DNA from: Nilaparvata lugens
Taxonomy: Eukaryota; Arthropoda; Insecta; Hemiptera; Delphacidae
NCBI RefSeq assembly: GCF_014356525.2
Contig: NC_052515.1
Location: 24,187,212-24,251,211, forward strand
Direction: 5' to 3'
DNA length: 64,000 nt
Part shown: positions 10,852-21,878 of the stretch, in pieces
Position numbering within the stretch: position 1 is the first letter of the stretch
Layout: each line of letters opens with the position of its first letter
Notes under the pieces: generated by a model
What the model was told of the DNA's origin: nothing
The model's input: the letters and a program-made list of their open reading frames with translations, nothing else
Databases searched by the model: none
Program-made: the position numbers and the translations under genes

Positions 10852-12312
10852 ATCAAAATAATGCTGGGCAAGATCGATAAATGTAAAACGGAGGAGGAAA
10901 GGAGAGGCCACATGTCCAGACTGCAACCTGTTATCACGTTTGCCAACATAGCCAACGATGAATGCGACTTTGGAACCAGCCTGGAGCTAGGATTGGATCT
11001 GTTTAGTTTTGGTTCGCCATATCTTCACGAATCGGCAAAGCTCTTAGCTTCAACCGCCTACAGCCTACTGGGTAGAAGTGAATTCGCTAAAATTCTAGAG
11101 GTAAGTTTTACACTTTATTAACACTAGGCTATACTACTATGTATGGATAAAATTAGTACAAAGTATCAAAAGTGTTTCTGATCAAGCGACCAACTTATTA
11201 AAACTGTCTGTTAGACTGGCACTAACGGTAGAACGTGCATGATAAACATGTACATGCCTGTTCATCATGCATGTTTTGTCATCAGCGAGAGACTTCTAAC
11301 ATAAAATAAACAACGCAACAATGTATGGGAGACTACCAGCGCCACATAGCTTCATGAGAAAGAATTAAGTGGCCTATTGGCTTGAGTTAACAGTGAAATT
11401 TGGAACAAACGCCCTACACTATGCGATTTCTTCTTATGCTATCTTTTTTCTATGATGTTACTTCCATATTAGAACTGGATGTAAGCGTTGGTGAACAATA
11501 TGGGGTTACCAGTTCAATGGGACAACTTGGAGACTGAATCAAAATTGTTACATTTTGTGCCGGTTGCACAACAGCCAGTTAAATTTTTACCGTGATTAAT
11601 TCTAAGAGATCCAATCAGAGAAGCGTCTTTTCAAAAAGGTTTTCTCTTATTGGTTCACGTGAAATAATCACGGTTGAAATTTAAACGGATGTTGTGCAAC
11701 CGGACCTTAAATTCTTAACTAAGAAACATTATTCTTATTCTTATGACGTAGCTGAAAGCTGATTCTTTAGATATTAATTCAACCTCTGAGTATAATCAAT
11801 ATTTCTAAAACTGGCCGTAAGGGTTACTTACCAACAAGCGTTAAATAGTTCAATGGAGCGTTTAGCACTCTTGCTACCAAACATTTATCTGTATACGTTG
11901 TTAGCCTGTGATATATTATTGTGTAATAATTCTTTAGATGAGTTGAAAGTGGAATTTTCTCTCGATAAAACTTCGACCCAATATAACCTGTTAACTCAAG
12001 TATTTATAGGGTGTTAGGGAGTAAGATAGGGTAATATGGTTGGGCAGAAAATCTCTCTGCAACGAGGATTTTTATGTTAATATGAGCCAAAGGCATGAAT
12101 GAATAAATTTAGATATTGATTCAGAATGTCTGATTCAGATATTGATTCAATTGTCATAATATTATGCTTATTTTACAGGCTCATCTGAAAGACAGAAAGA
12201 AAGGCAGTAATCTGAGTGCTTTGAAGTGAGCGGCTGAAAGAACTAATGTGAGAATTCTCAAGTGAGAGTGTACTACTGATGAATTAGTTTTATATCCAGT
12301 CATGTGATAGAT
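10852..12312 (+). pseudogene. HPF1: Tandem duplicate of HPF1 exons 6-7
   Basis: This stretch repeats 9151-10624 at an offset of about 1701 bases, including exon 6 (10852-11100 here), the whole intron, the last exon (12179-12229) and flanking 3' sequence. The exon 6 coding sequence is identical; the intron differs by scattered single-base changes and small indels. The left breakpoint falls about five bases inside exon 6, so the acceptor AG and polypyrimidine tract are missing and the copy cannot be spliced as copy 1 is. It is probably non-functional. An alternative is an assembly duplication of two haplotypes, which read depth would show. Confidence 0.85.
11557..11705. mobile_element. Palindromic MITE, duplicated with HPF1 intron
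   Basis: Same element as at 9870-10012, carried along by the tandem duplication, with a few base changes and small indels. Confidence 0.75.
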
Positions 12313-12379
12313 TTGCATTCGTCCTTATTGAAGTAAAAATAGTTAACTATAAGTTATTCGAGTTTATAAGGAAATTCTT

Positions 12380-12596
12380 TAGTGAGGTCCACGTTATAAT
12401 GACAGTAGATAACGATAGGAGAACGGCGTTGCCGATTCTCTGCCTTAATTAGTTATATTTCTAAATTGTTAAAAATAGATTTGGCTACATTGTGGAGCTA
12501 GAAAAGCATAGTGCTAACTCCTTTGTTGAATAATAGACAAGGATAGCAACACCAATGTTAATCAAGTACTGCCATTATAACGTGGACCTCACTATA
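12380..12596 (+). mobile_element. MITE, TATAGTGAGGTCCACG family, copy A
   Basis: Terminal inverted repeats: TAGTGAGGTCCACGTTATAA at left, TTATAACGTGGACCTCACTA at right. Internal landmarks are TTGCCGATTCTCTG and GACAAGGATAGCAA. Other copies lie at 42295 (fragment, inverted), 42974 (fragment), 45012-45393, 49219-49560 and 52350-52489 (right half). There is no coding capacity, so it is non-autonomous; the transposase superfamily is not evident. Confidence 0.8.
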
Positions 12597-12809
12597 GGCG
12601 TAAGTGATTATCCGATGACACTTGGCTCTTGATTAAAACTTAACTTCTGATCACTGGTTGTTTCACTGTCAATTACAATTCACTGTCACTTGTGTGCTAA
12701 TCCAGTTTAAATCTACCTTTTTACATAGTCTGTCCACTTTAACCTACTCAACTTTTTCTCTCAAACTTCAAATTCTTTAACTTCATATCGACCTTTTGCA
12801 TATTTAAAT

Positions 12810-13163
12810 TCATATCGACATCCGAGGCGTAAGACTGGACCTGGTAGGACTAGACCGCTGATCACCGTTTGACGGCGGATCAGCGGCTGCGTCTCCTAAC
12901 CGCAGCTTGCGGTTGACACTCTTCATGGTTGGCCGCTGGCGACGCCGCAGCTGCGTCTCCCCCCCTCCACCTCCCAGCGTTGGGTGGTCGCCGAATCGCG
13001 TCTTCAGGTCGTGGTCAGATTTGCTGCTCACGATTCCTGCGGACGCGGCGGCGGTTTCCAGTGACGTCACTCGACTCACGTCAGCGCAGTTGTCTGTTAG
13101 TGCCGAAGATGACTCGTACTGACTGTCGTCGTCTCTGTCTTCTATGTTTTCTTCGTCCACTTC
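12810..13163 (-). CDS. Last coding exon of unrecognised minus-strand gene
   Basis: The exon opens after TTTTTGCAG with EVDEENIEDRDDDSQYESSS and closes at the stop in 12810-12812. It is much richer in GC and CpG than its surroundings and keeps one frame open for 117 codons. The composition (acidic start, GGGGG near residue 62, RRRQRP, KSVNRKLRLGD) looks like a disordered regulatory tail. Overlapping plus-strand frames here are shadows. Confidence 0.6.
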   Translation of the reverse strand, partial: EVDEENIEDRDDDSQYESSSALTDNCADVSRVTSLETAAASAGIVSSKSDHDLKTRFGDHPTLGGGGGETQLRRRQRPTMKSVNRKLRLGDAAADPPSNGDQRSSPTRSSLTPRMSI

Positions 13164-15016
13164 CTGCAAAAATGGATCATTTATTGTTTTAAAATCTTGT
13201 TTTAAATTTAAACCGAACGTTGTTTGGTTGGCAATATGGGTACCACATAAATAATTGATCATGTAATATTAATATACTATAATATACTGCACTATCACCA
13301 TTACCGTTATTGTATTCTACATAAATATTATATATACGAATTAAAAAAAAATGTATATCGAGGGACCTGGTTAGCTCATGTCTGGTGTCAGAGTTTTCAG
13401 GTTGGACGTATTCAACTTAAGAGCCTCTACATTATCACTTGAACAGTATGATCAATCCTTCATATCCTAAATGGAGTAGATATAAATGTTCAATGTACAC
13501 ACTGAACTCTTCTTAATCGAGTTACAAGTTTTCCTTAATTTCCAAAATTCATAGTTGTATCTTTGGAATGAAATTGTCAGGTCGCACGTATTCAACTTCA
13601 GAGCTTCTTACATAATCATTTGAACAGTATTATCAATCCTCCAGAAGCAAAATGCAGTAGATAATTAATGTAAACTGTACAAATCGAGTAACAAGTTTTC
13701 CTTAATTAATTTCCAAAATTCATAGTTTATTCTTTGGAAGAAAATTGTGCGTAGACTAACATTTATGTGGGGATGTGTCACATTAATTTTCATTATTTCT
13801 TTACTTAATTATGCACGATTATTAAACTGATCTATATGAAAAGGCACACAGGATGATTAAAAATACTGTTCCTTTTATTGAATCTATTAAATTAAATTCG
13901 GAAGAAATCTGGCACAACGTTTGCCTTATTATGTCTCTTCCGATATTATTTACATTTAGTTTCATTTGTACTGATAAATACAGAATAAAATCCATTTAAT
14001 GTGGGCATTGCTGAGCTAATAACTTACCTACGTGAAATTCAAACCTTTTTCCATCAGATTCCAGTAAATTGGAACTTTTCATTATTCATTAGCTCCTCAA
14101 TTGGAACTTGAGGAGAATTATTTGTTATTTACTGGTTTAGTTAATTTTTCTCCCTTTAGTTGGTTGATGGAAATAACTTATGCAGAAAACTATATTTATC
14201 AAGAGCCTCACTGAATGTTCAAAGATCAACATCTCTCAAGACTAATATAAACTATAAATATAGTTTCTAATAACTCAGGATAGTTTCAACTACTAAAAAT
14301 AGTTTCAAATTGGGTGTGAATTCTACCTTTATTTCAGAGAACGTGACAGGCAGTGTCCTGTAGCGAGATGCTAAACGTCCATTTTTCCGCCGGTCCATTC
14401 TGCGATATATTTGCGAAACTGGCTCTGGGTATATTGTATCCATTATCACAATCTGCAAAATGTTGTAAATTGAATTAAAATGTTTTCAAAACACTTGTCA
14501 CAAATCCAAAACCTCCTGACATCCTCCAGGAGTGAAAAATGTAATAAATTTATAATCATTATAAAAATACACAAATTCTTTTTGGTCTTTACAAATCTAG
14601 TTTGGTATATCTTCTTTTCTTTACAGTTTTCATCTTTAGTTCTAATTTATCTTCATATGCTATCATAACGACTCTAAATACTTATAAAAATAGTTCACTC
14701 ATATTACATAGGAAATTACATATTGGGTATTGTGACAAGCAGACATCCTTCACAGTTTTCTGTATCTCTGTGTGTACACACCTATATGAAGAAAAATATA
14801 TAATAACAACTATCAAGAATCTCACTGCAAGTTTTCAATAGTAATAGTTCTCAAGTTCAAAGATAGTTTCAAATTTAGTGTGAATCTCACCTTTATTTCA
14901 GAGAACGTGACAGGCAGTGTCCTGTAGCGAGATGCTAAACGTCCATTTTTCCGCCGGTCCATTCTGCGATATATTTGCGAAACTGGCTCTGGGTATATTG
15001 TATCCATTATTACAAT
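12810..15016 (-). CDS. Unrecognised gene, 3' part, with a duplicated exon
   Basis: Three minus-strand exons are supported: 14891-15016 and 14327-14452 (two copies of one 126-nt exon) and 12810-13163 (last exon, 117 codons plus stop). All junctions are phase 0 with TTTTGCAG or TTTTTGCAG acceptors and GTGAGA or GTAGAA donors. The 126-nt exon contains an in-frame ATG in good context (GATAATGG) starting MDTIYPEPVSQIYRR. Translation may begin there, giving about 156 residues if one copy is used. The product is basic near the N-terminus (IYRRMDRRKNGRLASRYR), then acidic (EVDEENIEDRDDDS), with a poly-Gly run and a Ser/Arg-rich tail ending TPRMSI; no membrane segment or known domain is recognised. 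Upstream coding exons beyond 15016 cannot be excluded. I do not recognise the family. Confidence 0.6.
13164..14326 (-). other. Last intron of the unrecognised gene, with a tandem repeat
   Basis: Intronic. Positions 13398-13575 and 13578-13745 are diverged copies of one unit of about 180 bases (shared ACGTATTCAACTT, GAACAGTAT, TTTCCAAAATTCATAG). The left edge (TCTGGTGTCAGAGTTTTCAG at about 13380) matches 37090-37110 and, inverted, 26398-26412, so a dispersed repeat ends here. Confidence 0.55.
14327..14452 (-). CDS. 126-nt exon, copy 1 (proximal to last exon)
   Basis: Acceptor TTTTGCAG, donor GTAGAA. Encodes IVIMDTIYPEPVSQ through PVTFSEIK, 42 codons, phase 0 at both ends. Identical in protein sequence to the copy at 14891-15016; one base differs and is silent (GTG versus GTA Val). 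Confidence 0.65.
14891..15016 (-). CDS. 126-nt exon, copy 2
   Basis: Acceptor TTTTGCAG, donor GTGAGA (better than that of copy 1). Same 42 codons as 14327-14452. As both copies are symmetric phase 0 exons, either or both could be spliced without a frameshift. Confidence 0.65.
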
Positions 15017-15309
15017 CTGCAAAATGTTGTAAATTGGATTAAAATGTTTTCAAAACACTTGTCACTAATCCAAAACCTCCTGACATCCTCCAGGAGTGAA
15101 AAATGTAATAAATTTATAATCATAAAAATACACAAATTCTTTTTGGTCTTTACAAATCTAGTTTGGTATATCTTCTTTTCTTTACAGTTTTCATCTTTAG
15201 TTCTAATTTATCTTCATATGCTATCATAACGACTCTAAATACTTATAAAAATAGTTCACTCATATTACATAGGAAATTACATATTGGGTATTGTGACAAG
15301 GCAGAACAT

Positions 15310-17220
15310 CCTTCACAGTTTACAGGATCTCTCTGCCAAAAAAGTCACAAGCATAATAATCTCGAAATTTTTGTCAACTTAAGATATACACTTGTAAATC
15401 AATTCCTCTGCATCTTTGAGAATAAAGACTAGATACTATAAATTAAAAAATGTTTTCTTCTATCATACTAGTTCTTTATCCTGTACGGTACCTTTGTAAT
15501 GAAACTGTAATTTTCAATTCGAAAGCAATAATTTTATCAAACCATTGTAGAACTCTAAAGCTTCTTTAGCACTATCATGAATGAAAACTGATGTTGGATT
15601 TGGTTGTAAAAATATTATTCGAACATAAAATTTCACACCCCAGCTTTCACTTCATCTAAATCCTAACAGTAATCGTTAACACACGGCTAATCTGGAGATT
15701 TGTAATTCTCGCGCCAGTATAAGTGGTTTGGGAAGTCAAGAACTGCCTGAAAGAAATATTATCTGGCGTCCACCCAACTAGGAAACGGGGCCCTCACATT
15801 TCTTATTTTAGATGGGTTCTTGCACTTCTGTTACTTACATCATCAAAATTTCAAAGATCAAAATCCTTTCAGAATTTTAACGATATTTGGCTTGTTTTAC
15901 AGCTCATTTGAATCAGATCAATGCCATGTTATCAATTCCATAGATGGAGTGGATTGCGGTATCTGAGATGAATGGATGGAAACAAGGAATATAGAATACA
16001 GATTCATTGGATTGTATTCTAGATTCTTTGAATGGGAAGATTATTTTTTTAGATAGATTGAAGTTAAGACTTTTTGGTAATCTACTGAGAATTGCGATTC
16101 GGTGTAGTGCTAATTGCGTACTGCAGATTGATGTTCAATATTATCTTCTTAGTGTCAAGAACAAGAACCCATCTAAAAAAATAATTTCGAGGTCTATAGT
16201 ATATGGACTACTATGTTTACTAAATATATTCAGAAAAATTGTCATTGTTCACTCTTATAATAAGTGAGTATATGATTGATAGAAATCATTATTATTTTTT
16301 GTCACTATTATTTATTTGTAGTTATTATAACGTATAGAAGAAGGCTGTTTTATGTGAAATTTCAAAACTAAATTAGGAAGTTACAAACACAAACTGTAAT
16401 GTTTTCATATTTGATAGTATACCTTACTGTATTTGTGAACGAAAAAGGGAATTGCTTCAATTATGTTGGCTCTATTACAGATTACATGTATTCTACAATA
16501 AATTTGTAGAATACAATTTGGTATTGCAAAATACTCCTTATATAAAGCTCCTCATATGTTCGTAGTTTGAAATTATAGTTTTTGAAATTTACTGTGAATA
16601 ACCTGTAGATTTCGCTGTGAAATACAAGTCATAAAATTGGAATAGAAGAGACAATAATAAAGATGTGTGATTAGAAATTCTTTGGTTTGTTCAGCATGTT
16701 TCATTTGTTATTTTTTGAGTGATGTAAAATTTGATTTTCAAATGAAATATCACTGCTTATCTTACAGCGATTTCATCTATCTACAGTCATCTATTTGTGA
16801 TGAAAATAGTAGATCAATGAAGTCTTTGACTAGAGTGCTATTAGATTTCGTAGACACAAATAACTTTTCTGGAGGATAGGATGGGAAATAGATGAATGTC
16901 TGTCTATTCACACTTACTCATTTCTCTTTCTCGCACTCTTCTACTCTTTCGTTCTCTCTCTTTCTCCAACTCTCTTCTACTACTGAGCTACTACTCTCTT
17001 GGACTTTGCTCTGCACCTTGCAAAACCAGACTGGAAATAGACTGGTCCTTTACACATTATCACAAGCATGGTATTTCCATGCCTCTACAAATGTTTTGTT
17101 AGTTGTAAGTTGCTTAGTAATTTCGTATATTCTCTAATAAATCAACACTACTACTAATACGATTTGTGTTTTATAGACTCCTGTTCTTATTGTGTTGACT
17201 GGCCTATATGTCAAATAGTG
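15310..17220. other. Non-coding stretch, no clear feature
   Basis: AT-rich. A CT-rich patch at 16915-16985 is simple sequence. Short open frames here have no recognisable product. If the gene at 12.8-15 kb starts near 20.3 kb, this is its first intron. Confidence 0.3.
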
Positions 17221-17240
17221 ATGTACTATTGAGACTTAAA

Positions 17241-17616
17241 GGGCCGGTTTTCGAACTCGGGATTTAGCCAATTCCTAGACTTTGAACAGCTGGAGTCAGA
17301 AAATTGGCTTTCCAAAACGGGAGTTGCGTAGTCGCAGCTTTTATAACAGTTAGTCGAAGTTTTTATTTTCTCATTTCTATAATTGGAAACGTTTTTCCTT
17401 GACGAAATTAGACATTCCTAAATAATTCAAAATAGCTGAAACTTCACACTATTTTCTCTTTATTTTATTTTGTTCAATTTTCTAGTTTTTCGAAATTTAA
17501 TTCAAACGTGACTATGACAATGACTGCGACTACGCTCCGTTTTGGAAAACCAATTTTCTGACTCCAGCTGTTTAAAGTCTAGGACTTACCTAAATCCCGA
17601 GCTCGGAAACCGGCCC
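17241..17616. mobile_element. MITE with about 97-bp terminal inverted repeats
   Basis: The left arm begins GGGCCGGTTTTCGAACTCGG and runs to about 17337; the right arm (from about 17523) is its inverse and ends CTCGGAAACCGGCCC. TTTCCAAAACGG and GACTCCAGCTGTT are internal landmarks of the arms. The 180-bp centre is AT-rich and non-coding. Confidence 0.85.
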
Positions 17617-18435
17617 ATAAAGATATTATAAGTTATTTCCATAACGCGTTCGTTCCATGATGCTAATTTGCTAAACACCCTTGAAAAACGGTTGTACCTA
17701 ATTGTGTGTGAGTCATTAAATCTTCGAAGTTGTAATCCAAATTTTTGAAATTTCAGCCAGAAAATGATTATAATATGTCCTCATTTCATAAAAAATTATG
17801 AATGATTCCTGGTGTGCTGAATATGACTATTTCTCTTTCAAATCGATTAATTTTTCTAGATAATTTTTGTTCAAATATACTAACAAATATTATCACTTAT
17901 CTGTTCATTGTCAGTTTTATAATGATTTACAATCAATTATTGATTAATCTAGTCTTTATCGACAGTTCTTTCAAATATGTAGGCTCGCTAATAATAATAT
18001 TTAAAACTCAACTCTGTTCAATTTGAAATAAGTCATTTAGTCTTAACTTGAGCCATAAATTAAGTCATAACTTGAATAAGTTATTTCAGAATGTATTATA
18101 AAAAGGTCTTGATTTATAGAAATCCTCTTAATCAACACTGATATGGTGTATTCGATATGGTACTTATATAATTAATCTAGCTTACTAATACTGATATACC
18201 GATACTGGTATACTGAATTGAAAAATTTTGACGGTATATTAAAATGATTGATTTTGATACCAGTTTAAATATTGTAACTTTTTGGTGAGGGCTTCTCTTA
18301 TTCATCTGGAAATAAAAAATCTTAGTACCCTTTTCAAAACTTTGTTTCGAATATAAATTTTTCAGTTTGAATATCTATCCACCAAATCAATTTATTTCAT
18401 GTATGGTCAAGAGATGAGTCTACTCAGAATAATAA
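17617..18435. other. Non-coding stretch
   Basis: AT-rich, with the short phrase TACTGATATACCGATACTGG and its near repeats around 18140-18220 as simple sequence. No gene or element identified. Confidence 0.3.
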
Positions 18436-18620
18436 TAATCACTTACTGGCAATTAGGATGTACCGGGTTTGATTCCCGGGCTGTCAAATAATTTTTTATG
18501 ATAGAAGCTATCATAGAGCCATTTCCATCAAGCTGTTAACACTGTTGTCAATATTTGCTGTAGCAGAAGTGTTCGGGGTGGTTTACAGCATTTAACTTAG
18601 GATTTTCATTTAATAATAAT
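18436..18620 (+). mobile_element. tRNA-derived SINE, GTCTTCGGGGTG family, copy 1
   Basis: CTGGCAATTAGGATGTACCG and GGTTTGATTCCCGGGCTGTC are the degenerate tRNA-like 3' half (B box). The body follows, with CTGTAGCAGAAG, TTCGGGGTGGTTTACAGCAT and a tail GGATTTTCATTTAATAATAA. Related copies: 25679-25786 (body only), 42399-42483 (body) and 42583-42785 (with head). Confidence 0.7.
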
Positions 18621-19530
18621 TATAAGTGAACTTTCATTGCCGATCTTTCATAAATTAAAACCAACAACACAACAATCGTTTGTCTCAATGCCAGTATTCA
18701 ATTATTAAAATTTAATTTAGTTTGTACATTAATTAATAGCACTACATACAGCAGTTAGTACATCGTTTACTTTATATTTACCAACACAAAAGGCTAAGAA
18801 CAAATAATGGGTACTAGACAATTGGCTTCAATCCAGATCACTCGCTAAATTCCTCACTCGATCACATTGAATTCTAAACTAGAATGACTCGTGTCTCTTT
18901 ATTGCAAGTATTTATTGAATTGTAATTCAATGGTCTGTTTAATTTGGAAGCGTTGTGAATCACTGATAAAATTCATGACCGTGTCTCGGTTGGAAGGAAT
19001 TCAGGGTCTGATCTCCTAATAAATTGTTGGCCACTTTATTTTCTCCAAGAGACTCATCTGGAATCCTACCGACTTTGAGTCACTGTTTCTGATGAATCTT
19101 TAATTTGGCGAAATCACTGATCAGTCACTGCTATTTTAAGCTCTAAATCATGATTGATGAATAGTTTCGAACTCTGCTAAATTTGAATTGATACTTCACA
19201 GTTCATTGGTTTTTATAGAAAATCCTATTTTCACTGGTACTCAACAGTTCATTGGATTTTTTAGAAGAATAGAATAAAAACGGCTTTGTTTGTCAATTCC
19301 TCAGAATAAATTCAGAAGATACGATGATACACTCAAGAGTTTTTCAATTTCCTCATGTTTCACAGTTTTAATTACGCTTTCCTAATGTTTTTGAAGATCA
19401 AGTACCTATTTTAATAAACTTATAAATCCTGCCCTATCAATTATCTATTGAAGGCTCCTGTAATACAAATTTCGTTTGGTGCCATTGTCAATACATGTTG
19501 ATAAATGCATTGTGATAAAAATATTAAAGA
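18621..19530. other. Non-coding stretch
   Basis: AT-rich, no convincing exon, element or structured repeat seen. Confidence 0.3.
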
Positions 19531-19531
19531 T

Positions 19532-19665
19532 TCAATAAAAAACAAGAAGATGGCGGACCTGCCGAAAGATCTCGTTGTCACAGTGATTAATTCATTTATT
19601 GTAAACTATCTGACTGCTAGTCGTATTTTCTAATAGCAAAAAGTGATTCAATAAAAAACTTTCAA
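19532..19665 (+). mobile_element. Half copy of the GAAGATGGCGG hairpin element
   Basis: Contains the loop (AAGAAGATGGCGGACCTGCC, GAAAGATCTCGTTGTC) and right arm (CTGACTGCTAGTCG to AAAAAGTGATTCAAT) of the element at 24683-24876, but the left arm is missing. Confidence 0.7.
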
Positions 19666-19724
19666 TTCATTCTGCGATCTCTTTGATTAGTCCAAGTAGG
19701 CTACGTTTTCAAAAATTGACACTT

Positions 19725-19776
19725 TCATACCAGATACCTAATAAACTTACCTTATTAGGTATCTGGTATGAATAAA
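19725..19776. repeat. Short perfect hairpin
   Basis: TTCATACCAGATACCTAATA pairs with TATTAGGTATCTGGTATGAA across a loop of about nine bases. About 21 paired positions without mismatch. It may be the remains of an inverted duplication, or a small-RNA hairpin. Confidence 0.75.
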
Positions 19777-20263
19777 AACTTTTTTCTGAATTATTAAGGA
19801 AAACTATTGACGTTGGTGAGAACTTTTCTTGATCCTTTATGAATACTTCTACTTGATGTAGGATTCTTTGCTTCTTAAATTCCTCTGCGATTCGAAATAA
19901 ATCATCTTATATATTCGAAACAAATCAACTTATAATTTACATTTACATTCCTCTCCAACTCATGTACTGATTTGATTTGATCTATATTAACTCTACAAAA
20001 TGTTTTTATTTCAATTAATCACAATCCCAATAATCATAGTCAATCAATGAGCTATTGATTCCAATTTTGTTTGAGAAAAAACATCGCACTTGAAAGTAGT
20101 TTTTCCATTTCAATCAATTCTAATTCATTATCTATTTCTTATATTCAGATAAATATGAGAGAAACTAGAGAAACGTTGTCCTAGTATCATCGAATTAATA
20201 ACATTTTACACGTAATTAATACCCTAGTCACTCAAAGAGTTGGATGATGAAATTTATACATAC

Positions 20264-20480
20264 CTGGCTTGTAAATCCAAATTTCACTTGAAATTCAAAA
20301 TCCAAAATTCATCCAAATTCAACACACTTCTTCACTGATGCGTCAAACTGACTACTCTGTGGAATTACTGCTTTTTAAAAAACTTTTGAGTTATAAATTT
20401 TCTCGAAAAAGCACACAGAAAGAACGCACTTCAACTCACTCACTGTGCCAAATCCTTGCTACGACTGGTCAGTTGAATTG
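20264..20480 (-). promoter_or_regulatory. Possible 5' untranslated exon and promoter, minus strand
   Basis: On the minus strand a good donor (CCAG|GTATGT at 20263-20258) ends a stretch that does not look like the surrounding AT-rich filler. Its distal part (about 20400-20480) has TCAGTT- and CACTCACT-type initiator-like sequences. It lies 5 kb upstream of the 126-nt exons and in the same orientation. The inference that it is the untranslated first exon of that gene rests on position and donor only. Confidence 0.3.
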
Positions 20481-20514
20481 TATTTTAGCTTAGGGAAGCT
20501 GTACTAAATCAGTG

Positions 20515-20765
20515 CTCGTAGGAAAAGAAGCAGAAACAGAAGAAGGGAAAGAAGGTAGAGAAGAGAAAGAAGATGGTGAAGAAGAGGAAGAAAAAGAAGA
20601 AGAATAAAACGGAGAAGAAAATGGAGGAAATGATGAAGAAGATTGAGGAAAGTAAGAAGGAGAAGAAAATGGAGAAAAAGAAGAAGACTAAGAAGAGAGA
20701 TAGAGTATGGAAGAGGAGAAAACGTGAAAACAGATTTCGAGAAAGAGTTTGGTGAAGATAGAAAG
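20515..20765 (+). repeat. Purine-rich (GAA/AAG) low-complexity tract
   Basis: About 240 bases nearly devoid of pyrimidines on the plus strand (GAAGAGGAAGAAAAAGAAGA and similar). Open frames on both strands here are by-products of composition. Such tracts can form triplex DNA. Confidence 0.8.
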
Positions 20766-21599
20766 TATGAGTGAGATTGACAGTGACGGAAAGGGGAGGT
20801 GTAAAAAAGAGCAAAATAGATGAAAAGATTGGAAGTGAGTGCGAAACTACGAATCTATTTTGATCTGAAATGAAACATGCGCAGTTCAACTTTCAGAAAT
20901 ACGCGCACGCATTCTGATAGATGAAAAGAGATGCTAGAAAAGGTAGTTGAGGTTAGAGAGAAAGAGAGAAAAGAAATTTGACTGGAGAAATTGTAAAACT
21001 TCAAGGACGTTGGATGATTTTACTCCAAAAGTTTGTTATTCAATAAATTAGGCATTAGGCTATATTATCTTCTCCCCTTTATAAGTTATAAGTTAGAGAT
21101 TGGAGTTTGACTATTCTTAATGTTTTATTTTTAGATTAGATTGTAGAGAAAATATAGGTACTAATCTCTTCTCTTATTCTATGCCTTTTATTTATAGTTT
21201 GTTTTGGGAGATGAAAGACGATTTAAATGAACATGCGCGTGTGAGAGTGGATCTTGGAGCAGCAAGACCGATTCACAGTTATTCAAAGTATAATTTTTTT
21301 CTAAGCTATGAGCAGTGAGGATATAATAGAATGTAATATAATAGAATGTAATCACATTCTATACTCTCTGGCTATAAGCTTAATTTGTGCAGTTTTTCTA
21401 TCCTGGAGAACATCTTTGAAATATCCTTCCCAATCATAAATTTCTTTCCCAATCATTCATAGTTGAGGATGATTATATTGTAACTATTATTGTATAAATA
21501 AATAAATATTGTATCACAAGTTGGTGGTTTGCATTTGAAATTTTTGAATTGCAAACCCTAATTATCACTTGGGGCTTGAGGGTTAGAGTTACTTAGAGT

Positions 21600-21860
21600 T
21601 ACAGTAGTTTTGAAATTTTCAAATGTGCCGCCAAGCGCCGTTACCATGGCAACCGGTAAACGGCACGTGGCAGCCATGAACCGTCTACCGGTCGGCAGGT
21701 TAGCACGTCGCCTGTCATAACTTGTCAAATCTTGACGGTCACCTCTGCCTTTGTTTAGGATCAGTTGCGTCGCGAATTTCAAGTGGAACTGACCTTTATG
21801 TCGCCGCTCTCGTGAATTTTGCAGTTCTAACGAATATTTCCGTTATCTAGTGGCTTGTTA
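21600..21860 (+). promoter_or_regulatory. CpG-rich promoter-like patch with RFX X-box
   Basis: GC- and CpG-rich compared with its flanks. At 21640-21653 it contains GTTACCATGGCAAC, a perfect palindromic match to the X-box bound by RFX factors, which control ciliary genes in metazoans. A second CGGTAAACGGCACGTGG patch follows with an E-box CACGTG. The X-box lies about 220 bases upstream of the ATG at 21861, a spacing typical of RFX targets. Confidence 0.55.
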
Positions 21861-21878
21861 ATGGATCAGGAAGCCAAT
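21861..21878 (+). CDS. Candidate first coding exon (MDQEAN)
   Basis: ATG GAT CAG GAA GCC AAT is followed at once by the donor GTGAGTATTTT. The TTGTTAATGG context is acceptable and no in-frame ATG precedes it closely. With the CpG-rich patch and X-box just upstream, this looks like the start of a plus-strand gene whose downstream exons I could not identify in the window. The tiny size makes a chance match quite possible. Confidence 0.35.

Larger units (their letters stand above)
14270..15310. repeat. Tandem duplication, 564-bp unit, containing an exon
   Basis: The segment from about 14300 to 14745 recurs at a 564-base offset (about 14865 to 15300). It carries the 126-nt exon and more than 250 bases of its upstream intron, with only a few substitutions and a small indel near 14560. 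A recent local duplication, or a collapsed/expanded haplotype in assembly. Confidence 0.85.

Noticed and set aside
12907..13192. Two plus-strand ORFs opposite the GC-rich last exon
   Set aside because: The minus frame has a matching acceptor and joins the 126-nt exon in phase; the plus frames have neither.
20509..20889. 126-residue minus-strand ORF of Phe/Leu/Ser with transmembrane look
   Set aside because: It is the complement of a GAA/AAG simple-sequence tract; composition alone explains it.
21558..21782. 74-residue minus-strand ORF over the CpG-rich patch
   Set aside because: No donor or acceptor pattern and it overlaps the X-box promoter-like sequence; likely a low-stop artefact of GC content.
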